Positions 35,736 to 48,000 of a stretch of 64,000 bases of DNA are shown here, piece after piece. Every line of letters begins with the position of its first letter. Position 1 is the first letter of the stretch. The notes beneath the pieces are model-generated. The model worked only from the letters and a program-made list of their open reading frames with translations. It was not told the origin of the DNA and did not search any database. The DNA is taken from contig CM074193.1 in assembly GCA_037179385.1 (NCBI GenBank), forward strand, positions 38,720,846 through 38,784,845, in the 5' to 3' direction. The translations under genes and the position numbers were made by a program. The DNA comes from Holothuria scabra (Eukaryota; Echinodermata; Holothuroidea; Aspidochirotida; Holothuriidae).

Positions 35736-37090
35736 GTGTAATACACGGGGAATCGTGCCTAGAACATGTATGATGTTCGTCTGAACTCAATGAAAGTGCA
35801 GCTAGTCTTGGGCAATAACTATTGGTTTAAAGTTGAACAGCCATTTGCAATCCTCCCTGTGTTTTGGCTTCCATAATTACCTGTAGTTGCTAATGAGGGA
35901 CAAACTGGCTCTAAAATACTGTCAGGTGGCCATTGACAGGAGTAGATGTCAATGCTGCAATTCAATGGAATATCATATTTACAGCTGGTGATTCAAGTTT
36001 GCAGCACAGGATGAACTGTATGGATGATGTTCAATTATAATAACCACACTTCTTATAACTACAGTTCTGTAAACTTGATAATAGGGCAAGGCTTAGCAAT
36101 ACTCATAAACTGTGCATTAATTTAGTAGATAGCAGATATAAAGTTTCTAGATAGTAAAGATGAGATTTAACTATACCAAACGTTAACATGTCTTACAGTA
36201 TTGTGTCAGTCAACTCAATGAAAAGTTTAAAGTTTAAATTTACTTTCAAGTGCTGTTCAAGTGCAAGTTATTTTTCCCTTTAGTCACCTCTTACAGTAGG
36301 CAGGATCAAACAGGCTTTGTCCCTGGAAGCTTTGAGGTTTAAGCACACTGTATCTCTGAATGAAAAATGTAGTCTCTGGAGAGGTATGTTATTTAAATTC
36401 TTTTCAGTAAACCCAAACCCAACTCCTTTCTGACCAGCTATCATTTGGACCGGGGAGGGGGAGTGAGGGGGGCCAAAGACAAAATCTAGGGAGGGAAAAT
36501 GCCCCCTCTTGCCCCAACATAAAGCCACCACTCATGGTACTATATAATTAAAGCTGCGAAAACGTTACATGCAATTCTGAACAGCACAAGGTAGACTGTT
36601 CTGTGCTATAGTGTTGTGAACCATGGAAGTACTAGCTGGAAGTTAGCTGGGAAAACATGCTTTTGGAAATTGAAAGACTTGTTTTAATACATCCTGCAGT
36701 TATTTTCACTCACCTATGGGTGTAACAGCTATCAACTGAGATGAGGTTGGTCATTCACTCGGCTCTTTCTGTGTGGCCCACTGCATGTACGTACTTTGAA
36801 GAACACCTGAAAAGTAAACCAAGACTACTGTACATATTTGCAATGAAACAGTATTTAGTTTTAGGGAAGAGTGCAAGTATATCAGACTTCCATGATTTTA
36901 AATCACATGTCCCTCAATGATTAAGGGGTGGTATCAAAACTGGTTGTTTTAAGAGTCATAATAATGATGATTGATGATGATGTGAACACTGGGCCCCATT
37001 AAAACAGAAAGGGGCAAGGAGGGGGGATTGCAATCTATTCTGTCTAAAGGGAATTTTAAATCAGCCAACCAATTACCAGTAGCATATCAG
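35736..37090. other. Intergenic, nothing recognised
   Basis: There is no coding frame with a known domain. A purine-rich GGGGAGGGGGAGTGAGGGGGG tract (near 36453) followed by TGCCCCCTCTTGCCCC resembles the interior of the R1-like repeats, but terminal repeats are missing. Confidence 0.4.
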
Positions 37091-37378
37091 CAGTGGCTCT
37101 TGTATATCCCCCCCCCCCTCCCCATGGAAAAAGTATATTGGGCATAATGTGTAAGAACTTTACAATAACCTCTCGAAAGCAGCACTTTTTAGTAGTAAAA
37201 ACACCAGCTGGGAAGTACCATTTTATGCAATCTGAAACACATTTCAGACAGATTGTTCACTGTACGCAATGTGCTGGTCAATAGTGGCACTCCATATACA
37301 TGCAGAAGGAGCATTTTCGTTTGCCCCACCACTTCAGCACTTTCCCTCTCTCAATGAAAAAGTCTGGTAATGCCACTG
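37091..37378. mobile_element. Short CAGTGGC-ended element (R1-like)
   Basis: It begins CAGTGGCTCTTG, has a C-rich run just inside and ends GGTAATGCCACTG, giving inverted ends CAGTGGC/GCCACTG like the R1 copies. Flanking 8-mers do not match, so its target duplication is lost or the ends are misplaced. It is non-coding, about 288 bp. Confidence 0.5.
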
Positions 37379-37499
37379 TCAATAACTGAGGACATAAATT
37401 CTGCTTATGCACTAATTTTTATCTCATTCGGCATTTCATGTACATCAAATATACAGATTAATGGCCCGGTATCACTGAAGGCTTTCATAACGGAACCTA

Positions 37500-37640
37500 C
37501 TGCCATTGTGCTTGATGCTCAGCAAAAGCAATGGAGTAGCTAGGAAAACAAGCCTGTAAGCCAAAACAGGAAAAAAGGTCAAGGCTAGCTTGACTTGAAC
37601 TACTTGGTTGGAAACTGGTCCGTAAAACTACAGCACATCT
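37500..37640 (+). mobile_element. SINE body copy (inverse of 35.5 kb copy)
   Basis: The sequence is alignable to the reverse complement of 35497-35630 through the blocks GCTGAGCATCAAGCACAATGG, CAGGCTTGTTTTCCTAGC and CCAGTTTCCAACCAA (given on the minus strand). The tRNA head is missing. Together with the copy at 35.5 kb it makes an inverted pair about 2 kb apart. Confidence 0.6.
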
Positions 37641-39390
37641 AACATACGGAAATCTAACCCAGTAAAAGCATTTATATGTCATTCCTGCCTAGCTCTTGGG
37701 GTAAGCAACTTTTTATACTGTATGTACAGGTACAGCTATGCTTAATAGCCTACCTTACAGTACCCCTCATAGCCCAGGCCTCGGTTTTTTTTTAAAAAAA
37801 ATCAGTGTACTTGGGGGCAATTTCACTCATTTTGTGGTCCATGAAGGAAATTTGGTTGTCCAAAATATTTTACACACAATTACAAAACAGAAGGCTAATT
37901 ATGTTCATGTATTATTGGTCTTTAAGAATAAAAAGATGTGATGTTTGAGAGACGTCAGGAACACTGCAAGTCTGAAATATGGTTATGAAACTATTATGGA
38001 AAAGTTGAAAGAGTTTATCAATCAGCAGTATACTTTTTCATTCCGAGAGGGAAATGGTTGTCCATGGGACAACCACCATTAATTTACTGGTTGTCGGTAT
38101 GGAATATTTGTTGTCCCGGATATTCGGACAACCATGAAAATCAATTCCTGTAGCCCAACTGGTTACTGGTAGTAGGCCAACAGTACGTTGGCATGAACTG
38201 AATTTAGAATGCAGTTTTCTTATTTCCCTTGTGAGGAGGGGGGTTGTGGGGTGGCGATGATTGAGGGGAATTGGAGATCAGCATCAGTTTTCAATTGCAT
38301 ACAGGTACAACCAATTGTTGAATATGTTGGTAATTATCCCTAAATAATTTTTACAAAGTATGAGGGTGAATTGGATGTAACATTTCATATGTCATTAACT
38401 GAGTATTTTAAAACTTTGGCTTGAGGGGTATAGTCTGCACTATGCAGGATTAAACTGTGCACAGAGAGCAAGCTTAGACTTGAGTATCTTTACAATACCT
38501 AAGCCCTGACCCAAGAGGGGGCATTGGCGGTGCTTAGGGTTCCCCTAAGTTTTTCAATGATGAACTATTTTTTTTACCAAGGAAAATATGCAGAAAACTT
38601 GCTTCTCAGTTGGTGGTAAATTGTATATGAGCATAAGCAGAAATCAAATTTTTATTGGAGGTGACCCCCAATGCCCCGGTGTATGGTTTGTTGAAGGTGT
38701 GTTAATTCCCTTCTTCTCAAAATCCTGGATCTGGGACATGATCCCAAAATCTACAGATCCAGGTCTTCATAGCTAGGGGACTGGTGAAGGCCTAGCTAAC
38801 TTTCTATACTATAGCATTGTTCCACACATGGGGGGAAATATACAGTATGATGTACGCACTTGAAAGACCTAGACCTATATATGGGGCTTTACCTTACATT
38901 AGGAAGGCAGTTACCTTACAGCTCTTTTAAACACATACCTGGCAAACCACTACTGGCATTTGGATGGGGACCCTCACCCTATGAATGCCTATATTGCATT
39001 CAATAAGCATTCATGCCTTCTAAATGCATCTTTTAGCATTCGAAGGCCTAAATTAAGCAGTCAGTGAGTTAAATGCTTATTTTCTTCCTCAAATGAAATC
39101 TTCCTTGCAATTCCATACCGTAGCCTCCGTAGGGAGTAATTGAGTGAAAATGTGGTATTGTCCTACACTACTGAGAACAAGCCGCCAGCCTTTACCACCG
39201 AAAAAGGAAGACTCGCTACTTTTACTATTTGCAAGACAAATCAATAGAGAACAATACACATCTTTCCATACTTACATTCGGGCCTGTTACATTACTCAAT
39301 GGATCATGAAGGGCCTAGGCCTAAATGATTGTTCGCGTTCGAAAGCTCTAAAAAGTATTTTTCGACTCTTCCAAACGTAAGCTTGCAGTT
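37641..39390. other. Intergenic; short palindromes only
   Basis: No gene was recognised. The perfect palindromic arm pair GGTTGTCC/GGACAACC around ATG sits at about 38056-38074, with two more GTTGTCC/GGACAACC words to 38134. Confidence 0.4.
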
Positions 39391-39394
39391 GGCG

Positions 39395-39465
39395 GTGTGG
39401 CTAGCGGGGATGGAGATGAGGCTTTTGCTTCGGTAACGCGAGTTCGGGTCCCACAGCGTATCAGT
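39395..39465 (+). ncRNA. tRNA-like sequence, possible SINE head
   Basis: GTGGCTAGCGGGGATGGAG resembles an A box and GAGTTCGGGTCCC resembles a B box about 45 nt further on. A convincing cloverleaf could not be folded by eye, so it is at most a degenerate tRNA-derived SINE head. Confidence 0.3.
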
Positions 39466-39738
39466 TATTTTCCTTTTTCTTTTTTCCCTTTTTCGTGTTG
39501 GGGCTTTCTCCTTTTTCCTTTTGTCTTCCTTATCCTTTGTAACAATGCCAAACATTATATCTTCTTCGTGCCGCGACGAGGTGCATGAGGGATTAATAAA
39601 GAAACCCTTTTATCTTTTGATCTTTTGTTTTGTATGTACTGCTCAGGCAGTCAGGACGTAAATAACCCATAACCTTTTAATCTAACCCATAACCCTAAAC
39701 CGAGTCCCAAATCTCAATGAGTCGGGGGAAAATGTGAC

Positions 39739-40160
39739 CAGTGGCGCGTACTCAGGATTTCGCTCTGAAGGAGGGGGCATGCAGTATGCTGAGGGATCGC
39801 TGGTCTGGTCAGGGTGTAAGGGGATATCCGCTCCCCTTACTTTTGGAAAATTTGGGTGTCCTTACATGTAATCTGGGGCTATGTTGGCCTGTGCTAACTT
39901 TTGCAGTTAAATCTGGAGTATCACAATATGTGCGCATTCTTTGGAACAAAAGAATTGGCATCAGCGAGGGTGCTTTGGGGAGACAACGCCCCCCCCCCCT
40001 TTGAAATTTTTTGGGAAATTGGGTGTCCCTTCATTCATTCTGGTGTCACATATGCTATCTGAAGTAAAATTTAAGTACTAACAAAATTATGTATTTTTAG
40101 GATAAAAAATAGCATCTCCCGGGAGGGGCCTGGCCCAATGCCTCCTATGCGTACGCCACT
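39739..40160. mobile_element. MITE with AGTGGCG(C)GTAC ends
   Basis: The left end is CAGTGGCGCGTACTCAGGA and the right end is the inverse of AGTGGCGTACGCATAGGA. The interior contains two similar blocks (GGAAAATTTGGGTGTCC and GGAAATTGGGTGTCCC). It is about 420 bp and non-coding. The same type of right end appears at 24882. Confidence 0.65.
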
Positions 40161-40291
40161 TAATGAGACTGAGTAATGAAAGGGATGGGGGACTAATGAG
40201 ATGAGAGACTAATGAATGAGGCAGGGAGACTTATGATACGAGGAGCTGATGAGGCGAGGACTAATGGGACACAAAAAAAGGCTGGCCGGAC

Positions 40292-40364
40292 CCCACGAGG
40301 CGAAAATCGATCTCGGATCCTAGGGAATCCCAAACGTATTTCAAACCACTACACCAACAGCTCG
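40292..40364 (-). ncRNA. tRNA-derived SINE head, minus strand
   Basis: On the minus strand GAGCTGTTGGTGTAGTGGTT is an A-box-like start and GAGATCGATTTTCG a degenerate B box. The start resembles the tRNA-like sequence at 50263. It is followed by a short T-run on the minus strand (near 40280), as RNA polymerase III terminators have. Confidence 0.4.
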
Positions 40365-40915
40365 CTGATGACGTCATGTGGTTGATAATTTACTTATACT
40401 TGCAACATGTTTTAAACATTAAAGAAAGTTCTAATGTAAACTTAAATATTTGTGCCTTTGGAAGTGTCTGGGTTACTCAAGGGCATCTTGGCTTTCATTT
40501 TGCAAATATGTTTATCTTCCCTGAATGGTGGTCGCAAGAATCTAGTATGCCTAAGCCTACTAAGACTGGCTAGACAGAAAATTTGCCCTGCATACGAAGG
40601 CCTACGACCATGCCTACGACCTAAACTCTCCTGGCCACGTACGTGCTGGTCTTTCCACGATTTCTTCTTCATTAAAATTCATTTTCGGTACTTTTATTAT
40701 ACCAACGTTAGTCAGCCTAGTTGTAGCAAGTTACCGTTTGTTAAACTTACAAGTTACACGCAGTGCTAGCATATGTCGAATGCATATACCGGCAGCTTCG
40801 AGAAGCCAACCGTGATCCGATCCCGCCTTCGTACATACTGTCACGCCCATCCGTTTGTGATCACGCCAATCTTCGTGACGTAACGCCATTCGTTTGTTCG
40901 AGCTGCATTTTCAGT

Positions 40916-41160
40916 CATAACCTATATATATTGCAATTTTATAAACTATAATGGATTACTCGTAAACTAAGACAGTTTACTCATAACCTATTTATATAGA
41001 GTAGTAATATAATCTATATATATATATATATATTGGATTCATAATATAACACATTTATATCAATTTCTATATCATAACCTAAATATATTGGACTTTCTAT
41101 ATCATAACCTAAATATATTTTGAGTTTATAACATAACCTAAATATATTTATGTTATAAAA
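40916..41160. repeat. AT-rich minisatellite (CATAACCTAAATATATTG type)
   Basis: Degenerate units of about 28 bp containing CATAACCTA followed by AATATATTGGAC recur at about 40916, 40980, 41090, 41105 and 41135, interrupted by a (TA)n run at 41017-41032. It lies about 0.9 kb upstream of the leader exon of receptor copy 2. Confidence 0.6.
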
Positions 41161-42030
41161 TATTGGCTGATACCGCACCTCATACTGCCCCCCTCCAGTT
41201 CTGGATTCCTGATTACTCCACTAATTTTGCCGATAATATTTAGTCAGCTGACTGAATTGTCTTCTCTTGTTCTACCGGTCTAATTATAAAGCTCTTAGCT
41301 AAAGTGGCTCAAAACAATTAACACTTATATTCGTTACACAAATCGATTTTTACTACACCTGTTATGCTTTATCCAGCTGAACAGCAGTTTCAGATATATT
41401 GTTTTCATCTTTTAACCTACCCATGTCGTAATTGCCTAATAAGGGGTGCTAAGTGGCAGCACTAATACATTGCATAAGTTTCTGTAAATATTGACCAGCT
41501 ACTGTAGTTAAAGCATATGATTGGCCTTTTTCAATTAATTTGCAAAAAGAAAACGTGTTTAGTCATTCACAAAATAAGGTAAATCTATCAGCTTGAACAG
41601 GTCTGCCATGAAAACACTTGACGTAAATTTTCACCGAGTAACTGAAGACTGAATCTCCCATTAAAGTTATGTAACTTTGAAAAAAAAAACCTCTTCATTC
41701 GTTTCTAGGAATTATAAGACTTACAGCAATATAACATAAAAATTCTAAAACTTCATTGAAAGTCCTTTTACGTCTCTCTTCTAACCACAGAAAGGCTTTT
41801 AAGAAGTAAGAATGGGTTAAATTCTGATGGTAGCTGAACAAATACCTTTTTCACAGCAGAAGCAGTAGCCTGACACTGGAAAAGTTTTAATTCTTGGCAA
41901 CACAGAAATTTGAAGCAATAAACCAGTCGACTTGCTTTTATAATATTGTCGACTTTTACGTTGGATTTAAGTTTTTCTCCTGCCTTGTTCAATTTTCTTC
42001 AACAGTTTAATCTTCTTTGTTATTGAAACC

Positions 42031-42085
42031 ATGGTTTTGCAATCGCTTGCAACTGCTGCAGTGACTCTATTGTTGTTCGTGACAG
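42031..42085 (+). CDS. Receptor copy 2, exon 1 (signal peptide)
   Basis: The ATG at 42031 has a strong context (GAAACCATGG). It encodes [18 protein letters not shown] plus one base, a plausible hydrophobic signal peptide, and ends at ACAG/gtttgt. The single leftover G joins exon 2 to give GTG (Val). The exon is placed by its hydrophobic content, phase fit and position; it is 3.1 kb from exon 2, so a closer alternative cannot be fully excluded. Confidence 0.65.
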
Positions 42086-45000
42086 GTTTGTAACTTTCAT
42101 GTTATATTCTTATTTTTGTTTCCATTGTATGTCCGTAATCTATACAGAATGAAGACTCTAAAAGTGATTGCCCAACTTGAAAAATAGCCGCTGGTTCTGT
42201 ATGTCACCAAACATAAAGGTGACACACACAACTTAAGGTTGGATAAATACGGTGAGTTCAGCGGTTTTTTGCTGTTCAGTGAGCTATTGAGAGCAGGCGA
42301 TATGGACGTACGTTACCTGGCGTACCACAAATAACGTTGGGCCTAGACTAAGCGTTGGCTTAAGTAAGTCGTATGTTTGGTAACAGCCTATGTGTACATG
42401 TAATATCATTAGTCTCTATCGTGGGAGTCTTTTGTCAACTTTGAAGACGTAAGCCACATCCTAAGCCCTGGTTAAGCTCGGCCATTCTGCAGATTTAGAA
42501 GGTAAATCTGCTATGTGGTCTAAAAAAGGCAGACGGTTGGCTACAGATTACGTGCAAATTATTTATGATACACTTTACTGCAAAGCTATCAAGCAATTTA
42601 CGCAACGTGGGTAATATTACGAGTGTCTCATGGACTTTACCAAAGTGAATGCTAACTAATGTAAAGGCCTTGTACTACTGTGTTGGTTAACGTTTTAGCC
42701 AGATTGGGCAAATTAAACTTCACCCAAAGGTTTCTACTGAAGTGTCTCATGCCGTGACGTTTCCTTTTGTGAATGGAACATAGGCAACAAAAACATCTTG
42801 GGGTGTGACTAGTTTCTGAGTTTGATACATGATCTTTGCCCACCTCCCCCTCCCCCCGAGTGATCTATGCTTTCATTCTGTCCACGTGACATTTTGTGAA
42901 AAACGGTTAACACAAACTTGACGGGCATGTTAGCTTACCCAAAATGTTACCCATTTTTTTTTTTTTTTGGGGGGGGGGGGGTATCTTTAATAAATAAAGT
43001 TTATTTTTACTGCAAATCTATGAATAAGATGTGTGAAAACTGACTTTATCAATTGCATAAACCTTTATGAAGTTAGGGTGTAGGTTATCACGTATACGAA
43101 CGCATCAACCGCCCTTAAACTAATATACCAGTCTGTGACTATTTATTTCAAAAATGTTTCTGTCGACTTAGATTTTTATTTTTTCTGCCATGATTGCAAA
43201 TTGATATTTCAGTAGGCTTTATAGGAATCTAGCATTTGTCCCATCACGGTACATTTATCAGTGGCTAGAATATATTCCGGAAACAAACCTACGGATTTTG
43301 CAGAAAACTACTCTTAGATATTTGTACAAGGAAGTCGGTTAATATTTTAAAATCAAACCTATGTAAATTTTAACGAGGACGTTGCACATGCATGTGACAA
43401 ACAAGGGCAACATCGTATAATACCCAGGAAAACAAGTGTAGAAAATATATGTTAGAGATATGAAAGAGAACCCACCCAAGGGCCGTTCAAACTGTACAAT
43501 TATACTCAGGCTCTAAGAGTATGGGTCGCATGTAACGCAGTATGCAAACGGTATTGTTGTCTATTCTTTCTACTTAAAAATATTAATTGGTTTGGCCGGC
43601 AAATTTCCTTAAACTAAAAGTCATGAAACTGATGACTACTCTGTTCAGCGAGGAATTGCTAGTAAAATAACTGTTTACAGACTTTCTCATTTAAGGCGGC
43701 TCATTGAGTTGGTTCATGAAAAATCCTACATACAAATAACTGTTTTGCGAGTGCTTAACCGTTCAAATCTGTTTTCAAAAATTCGTGACCATACACTTTT
43801 TCAAATTATGTAGAAAACCGTTACAAGTCAGGACACAACAAATTTCAAAATTTCAACTTTTTGTGTGACTTTTGGATTTGAAATTTGACCCTACCCTTAA
43901 TGCTAACTATAAGGATTGTTATGCGATAGTGACCCTTTGAGACTCTCAAGTTATCGATATCAATTCTGCGAGCCTCTTTAATTAAAATAATTGCATGAAT
44001 CATTAAATCAGAAGATATCAGATAACTGCATATGGAGTTAGAAGTCACAACATCGTCCCATATGGGATCCCCTCATTATAATCATCAGTGAGTCGTTACT
44101 AAAAACATTGACCAAAAATATGATCAGAAAAGTCCACTTTTGAGTGCAATTGAAAACGTTTCTAACGTTTTCACTGATATTAAAAAAATGTCTTTCATTA
44201 ATATTCAATCAAACCTTTTCTTTTTAAGTTTTAAAAAAAGAATGTGTTAGGAATTTGTCGAATGTCATTTACAAATGATCTTTGTGCAGCTATTTGTTTC
44301 AAATAAGTTAGCACAATAGGAAATGGTAACGCACGACAAGATGATACCACAGAAGATAGATTGTTTCAGTCCAATAAGACTCATTCGCCTAAAATATGTC
44401 TAGTTATAGATCTACCACAACTTCATGAAATGTTATTGTGATATTTTCCTTCTTTTTCTCTCTTCTTTTTATTGTTCTGGGTCCTTGAAAGTCACAACAA
44501 TAAAACCAAGACCAAATAACTACGCAATATTTTTTTCAATGAATGGTGTAAATGACCCCCCTGGGTCATATTCACCATTACTGGTCAATCATGAGAAGTG
44601 ACTGTCGTAAAAAGGAGTAGCAGTGAAGGTCAAATTTGTCAATATGTATTACCCTATTTCTTTGTAAACTCTGAAGACACAGCCAGTGTTGTGACATTAA
44701 GTCTAGAGGTGAGGATATTTCTATCCCTGAGAATTCAAATAGCCACTGCCTAACGGTAAAATAATTTTAATAAATATTAATAATAATAATAACAATTATT
44801 ACGGGAAGTTTATATGTTTTTAAAAGTGTAACATGGTAAAATATACAACTCTCAATCTCTAGAGGTTTAATTCTCACTCGTTCAAAATATCCTACTATTG
44901 AACCAGTAGGGTACTCCCCACCCACTTAAGCATTTGTCACTTTTTATAATACAAACGTAAAAACAGCTTGGGAAAGAAGCAACCCAGCTGTAAACAATCG

Positions 45001-48000
45001 AGCATCTCAACGTCTTTTACAACGACTTACTAAAAATTCGCACCCCTCGAGTGCTTCCTTATTTTTATTTAATTTTTATTCCCATACCATTACAGTTGTT
45101 TCATTTACTTAGTGTTTGACATCAAAATCTATTTTTTGAGTATGCGTTGTTTAGAGTTCAATCTACTCCGTCTGAGAGATTGAAATTATTATAACGTGTC
45201 CCAAAATTCAACTACTTTTTTCATACTAGTGGCTTCAACGAGTTATCCAAAATCCGCTGAAGTTAGACTTCTTGATGCTCTGCTTAACCACGAGAACTAC
45301 TCTACCAAAGCCCGTCCTGTGTTAGATCATCTGGACACCGTGAATTTAACTTTGCAAGTGCAACTAACTGCTCTTATTGACTTTGTAAGTTGTGTACATC
45401 TTGTTAGCGTTCCCTCTGTCAAGTGACATCAATACTTCAAATCATGGTCTACCTTAAAAGCATGACTCATTCAACTTTGAGGAAATATTTTGTTCCCCCC
45501 CCCCTTTTTCGGTCGGTACCATATACTTATCTTAATTCACTATCTTCCACGATAGACCTATGTATTATAAGCGAGGTCATTGCCATATTAGTAGACTGAA
45601 ACAGTTTATATTTATACTATTTTTGAGGGAGAAAATAACTTGTTTTTGGTCAAACTATCATGATTTTTCCCAATTATTGTTTTTAAGCTGCCCAACAAAT
45701 TTAGCGGAGTTTGCTCAAAAATTTTGCATGTGCTATGTTTCTTATTTTGAGCATTTTTTGTTCAATTGCTCTAAGAGTGTAACCAGTTCCGTTAAAGAAT
45801 TGTGGTCACACATCTTTATGGAAGTGAATGCAGACAAATGTCTGCTTGAAACTGTCATCCTTCAATTGAAATGAGTCTTAGTCATGTGTGAGTACATTTC
45901 AGGGAGCTCTCCAAATAGATTATATGCGACGTAAAGGTGTTTCAAATTGACGTTTTATCGCAGTTAAGATGGTTTTGGGTACGAAATAAATTTTGCAAAA
46001 ACATAGACTTAGGCGAGCCAAATATGTCAACAAACATAATCGACAAACCCTTGTTAAAACAGACTAGAGTTGGCAAAGATTCGAATAAGATCGATATCAA
46101 ATGACAAGAAGCCATCCACATCGGACACAGGTCATGGTGGTCAATTCCAAGGCTAAAAGAAACAGTATAGACATTTAAAGTAAAGTAAGGGTAGGCGGTG
46201 CACCATTCTGGTCCAGAAGGCTCTAAACGGTTCTTTACAACAGAAACCGGTCTAGCCCGCTGGTCACAGTGACCAAACTAATAATAATCAACCCCCGGCA
46301 CATAATCTATAATGCCACCCAAGTCTTTTGTATGAAATCCATACTAAAGATATCGGCCTATCCTTCAGATGTGCTTATAGTTTGCAGATTACCCCTGTGA
46401 CATCAGATGGAGCACCGCCTACCCTTACTTTACTTGATATTGCTTCTCGTTTTTCTCGAAAAATTGGGACGTAGGTTAGATACACCGATAATTCCTCTGT
46501 GGAATCTCTGACGTTAACACGAGGACTACATATTCAAGTCCTCTCCTACCTTTAGGAGTAGATCTAAAAGTATTATTTGTCGAAAAAACCTTTCAAACTG
46601 GTACAACTTTGATCGATTTTAACACAGTATAACATGGCAGCTTTGGCGCCATTTAAATTGACTAATCAGGAAATAGAATCCAAGGTATTCTCCTTCAGGT
46701 CCAAATGACATTCTAAGAGGCCTTCTCTCTGGTGCTTCAGGAACCCCAGTCTACAAAGACTCATACAGAGGAAACAACACTAAAGCCCATATCTTTAGCT
46801 GTAACCATAGAGTTACTTTAGTGTCATGACCTTACCTAGAAGGAAATACAGACTATACGTAGTCATAAATTGCCTATAACCCTTAAAGGTAAAGAGCAGT
46901 TACCCCAAACGAAAAAGCTTAATATCACAATATCCATCTTATTTCTCTTAAGACTCAAACCCGAGCTTATCAAATTAAGGCTCCGAATTTATCAAGTTCA
47001 TAGCCTCACTACTTGTGGGAACCCTACGAGATTGTGTTGTTCTCTAACTGTCCCTATAAAAATTTAAAAGGGGTTGCGTTGAGAGAACGACAACTAACCC
47101 TCGGTTATTGCACCAGAGGATTAGACTTCTTGAGAAAGACGATCTTAAACTCCTGCATATAATGCTTACAGGAATTGTAAAATTGTCGAAAAATATTGAA
47201 TCTCGAAGGATCATTTTCTCATGTGAATCGAATTGACTGCGGAGAGGATGCAGGATGTTACTGTTACGTTCCCTTTACCACCCTACGGGTAATAAAGACA
47301 ACGCCCGCCGGGAACTGTTAGAGTCTACAGCATATTAATTATAACTTATATCTAATGAACGGCCGTAAAAGTTAAATGGTATTATATTCAACTTACAAAT
47401 ATGTATTCCCCAAGATCTTATCCATTGGCCCATGGCCAAAGCAACAAAATTCGGTCTAGTCTTCTAGTCACAGAGACCAAACTAGTAATAATCAACCCCC
47501 CGGCACATGATCCATAATGCCACCCAAGTCTTTCATATGAAATCTACACTAAGGATTGCGGACATTTCCTTCAAATGTCCTTATGGTTTGCAGACTACCC
47601 CTGGGACGTCAGATGGTGCACCGCCTAGTACCCTTATTTTACACTAATTAAAACACACAACAGATTTTTCGTTGAGTTCACGTGTTGATATTACAACAAA
47701 GCTTTACTAACAGTGCTTCAATTTTATGGTACCTTCTTTTCAATGCAGAATGAACGACGTGAAATTATTACAACTGGATCTTGGTTTCACTTGGTAATGT
47801 CTTTCAAGTAGCAATATTTTCATAACGAAATATGTAATATTTTATGATTGTTACATCGGTTTTGTGCATACTGAAATTTTTTCGAATACTCATTAATTAC
47901 TTGTAATGTGGTTTGAAGATAATAAACTACGTTTCCAATCATTGTCAGTTACTATAATAATTCTATTAGCTGCCAATTTTACACGGTATTTCATTCTCTC

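Noticed and set aside
38056..38134. GGTTGTCC/GGACAACC palindromes as a regulatory array
   Set aside because: Only three or four words with irregular spacing; plausible by chance or as part of a decayed repeat.
41768..41992. Minus-strand 74-codon frame next to the leader exon of receptor copy 2
   Set aside because: No recognisable protein; divergent placement alone is not evidence of a gene.
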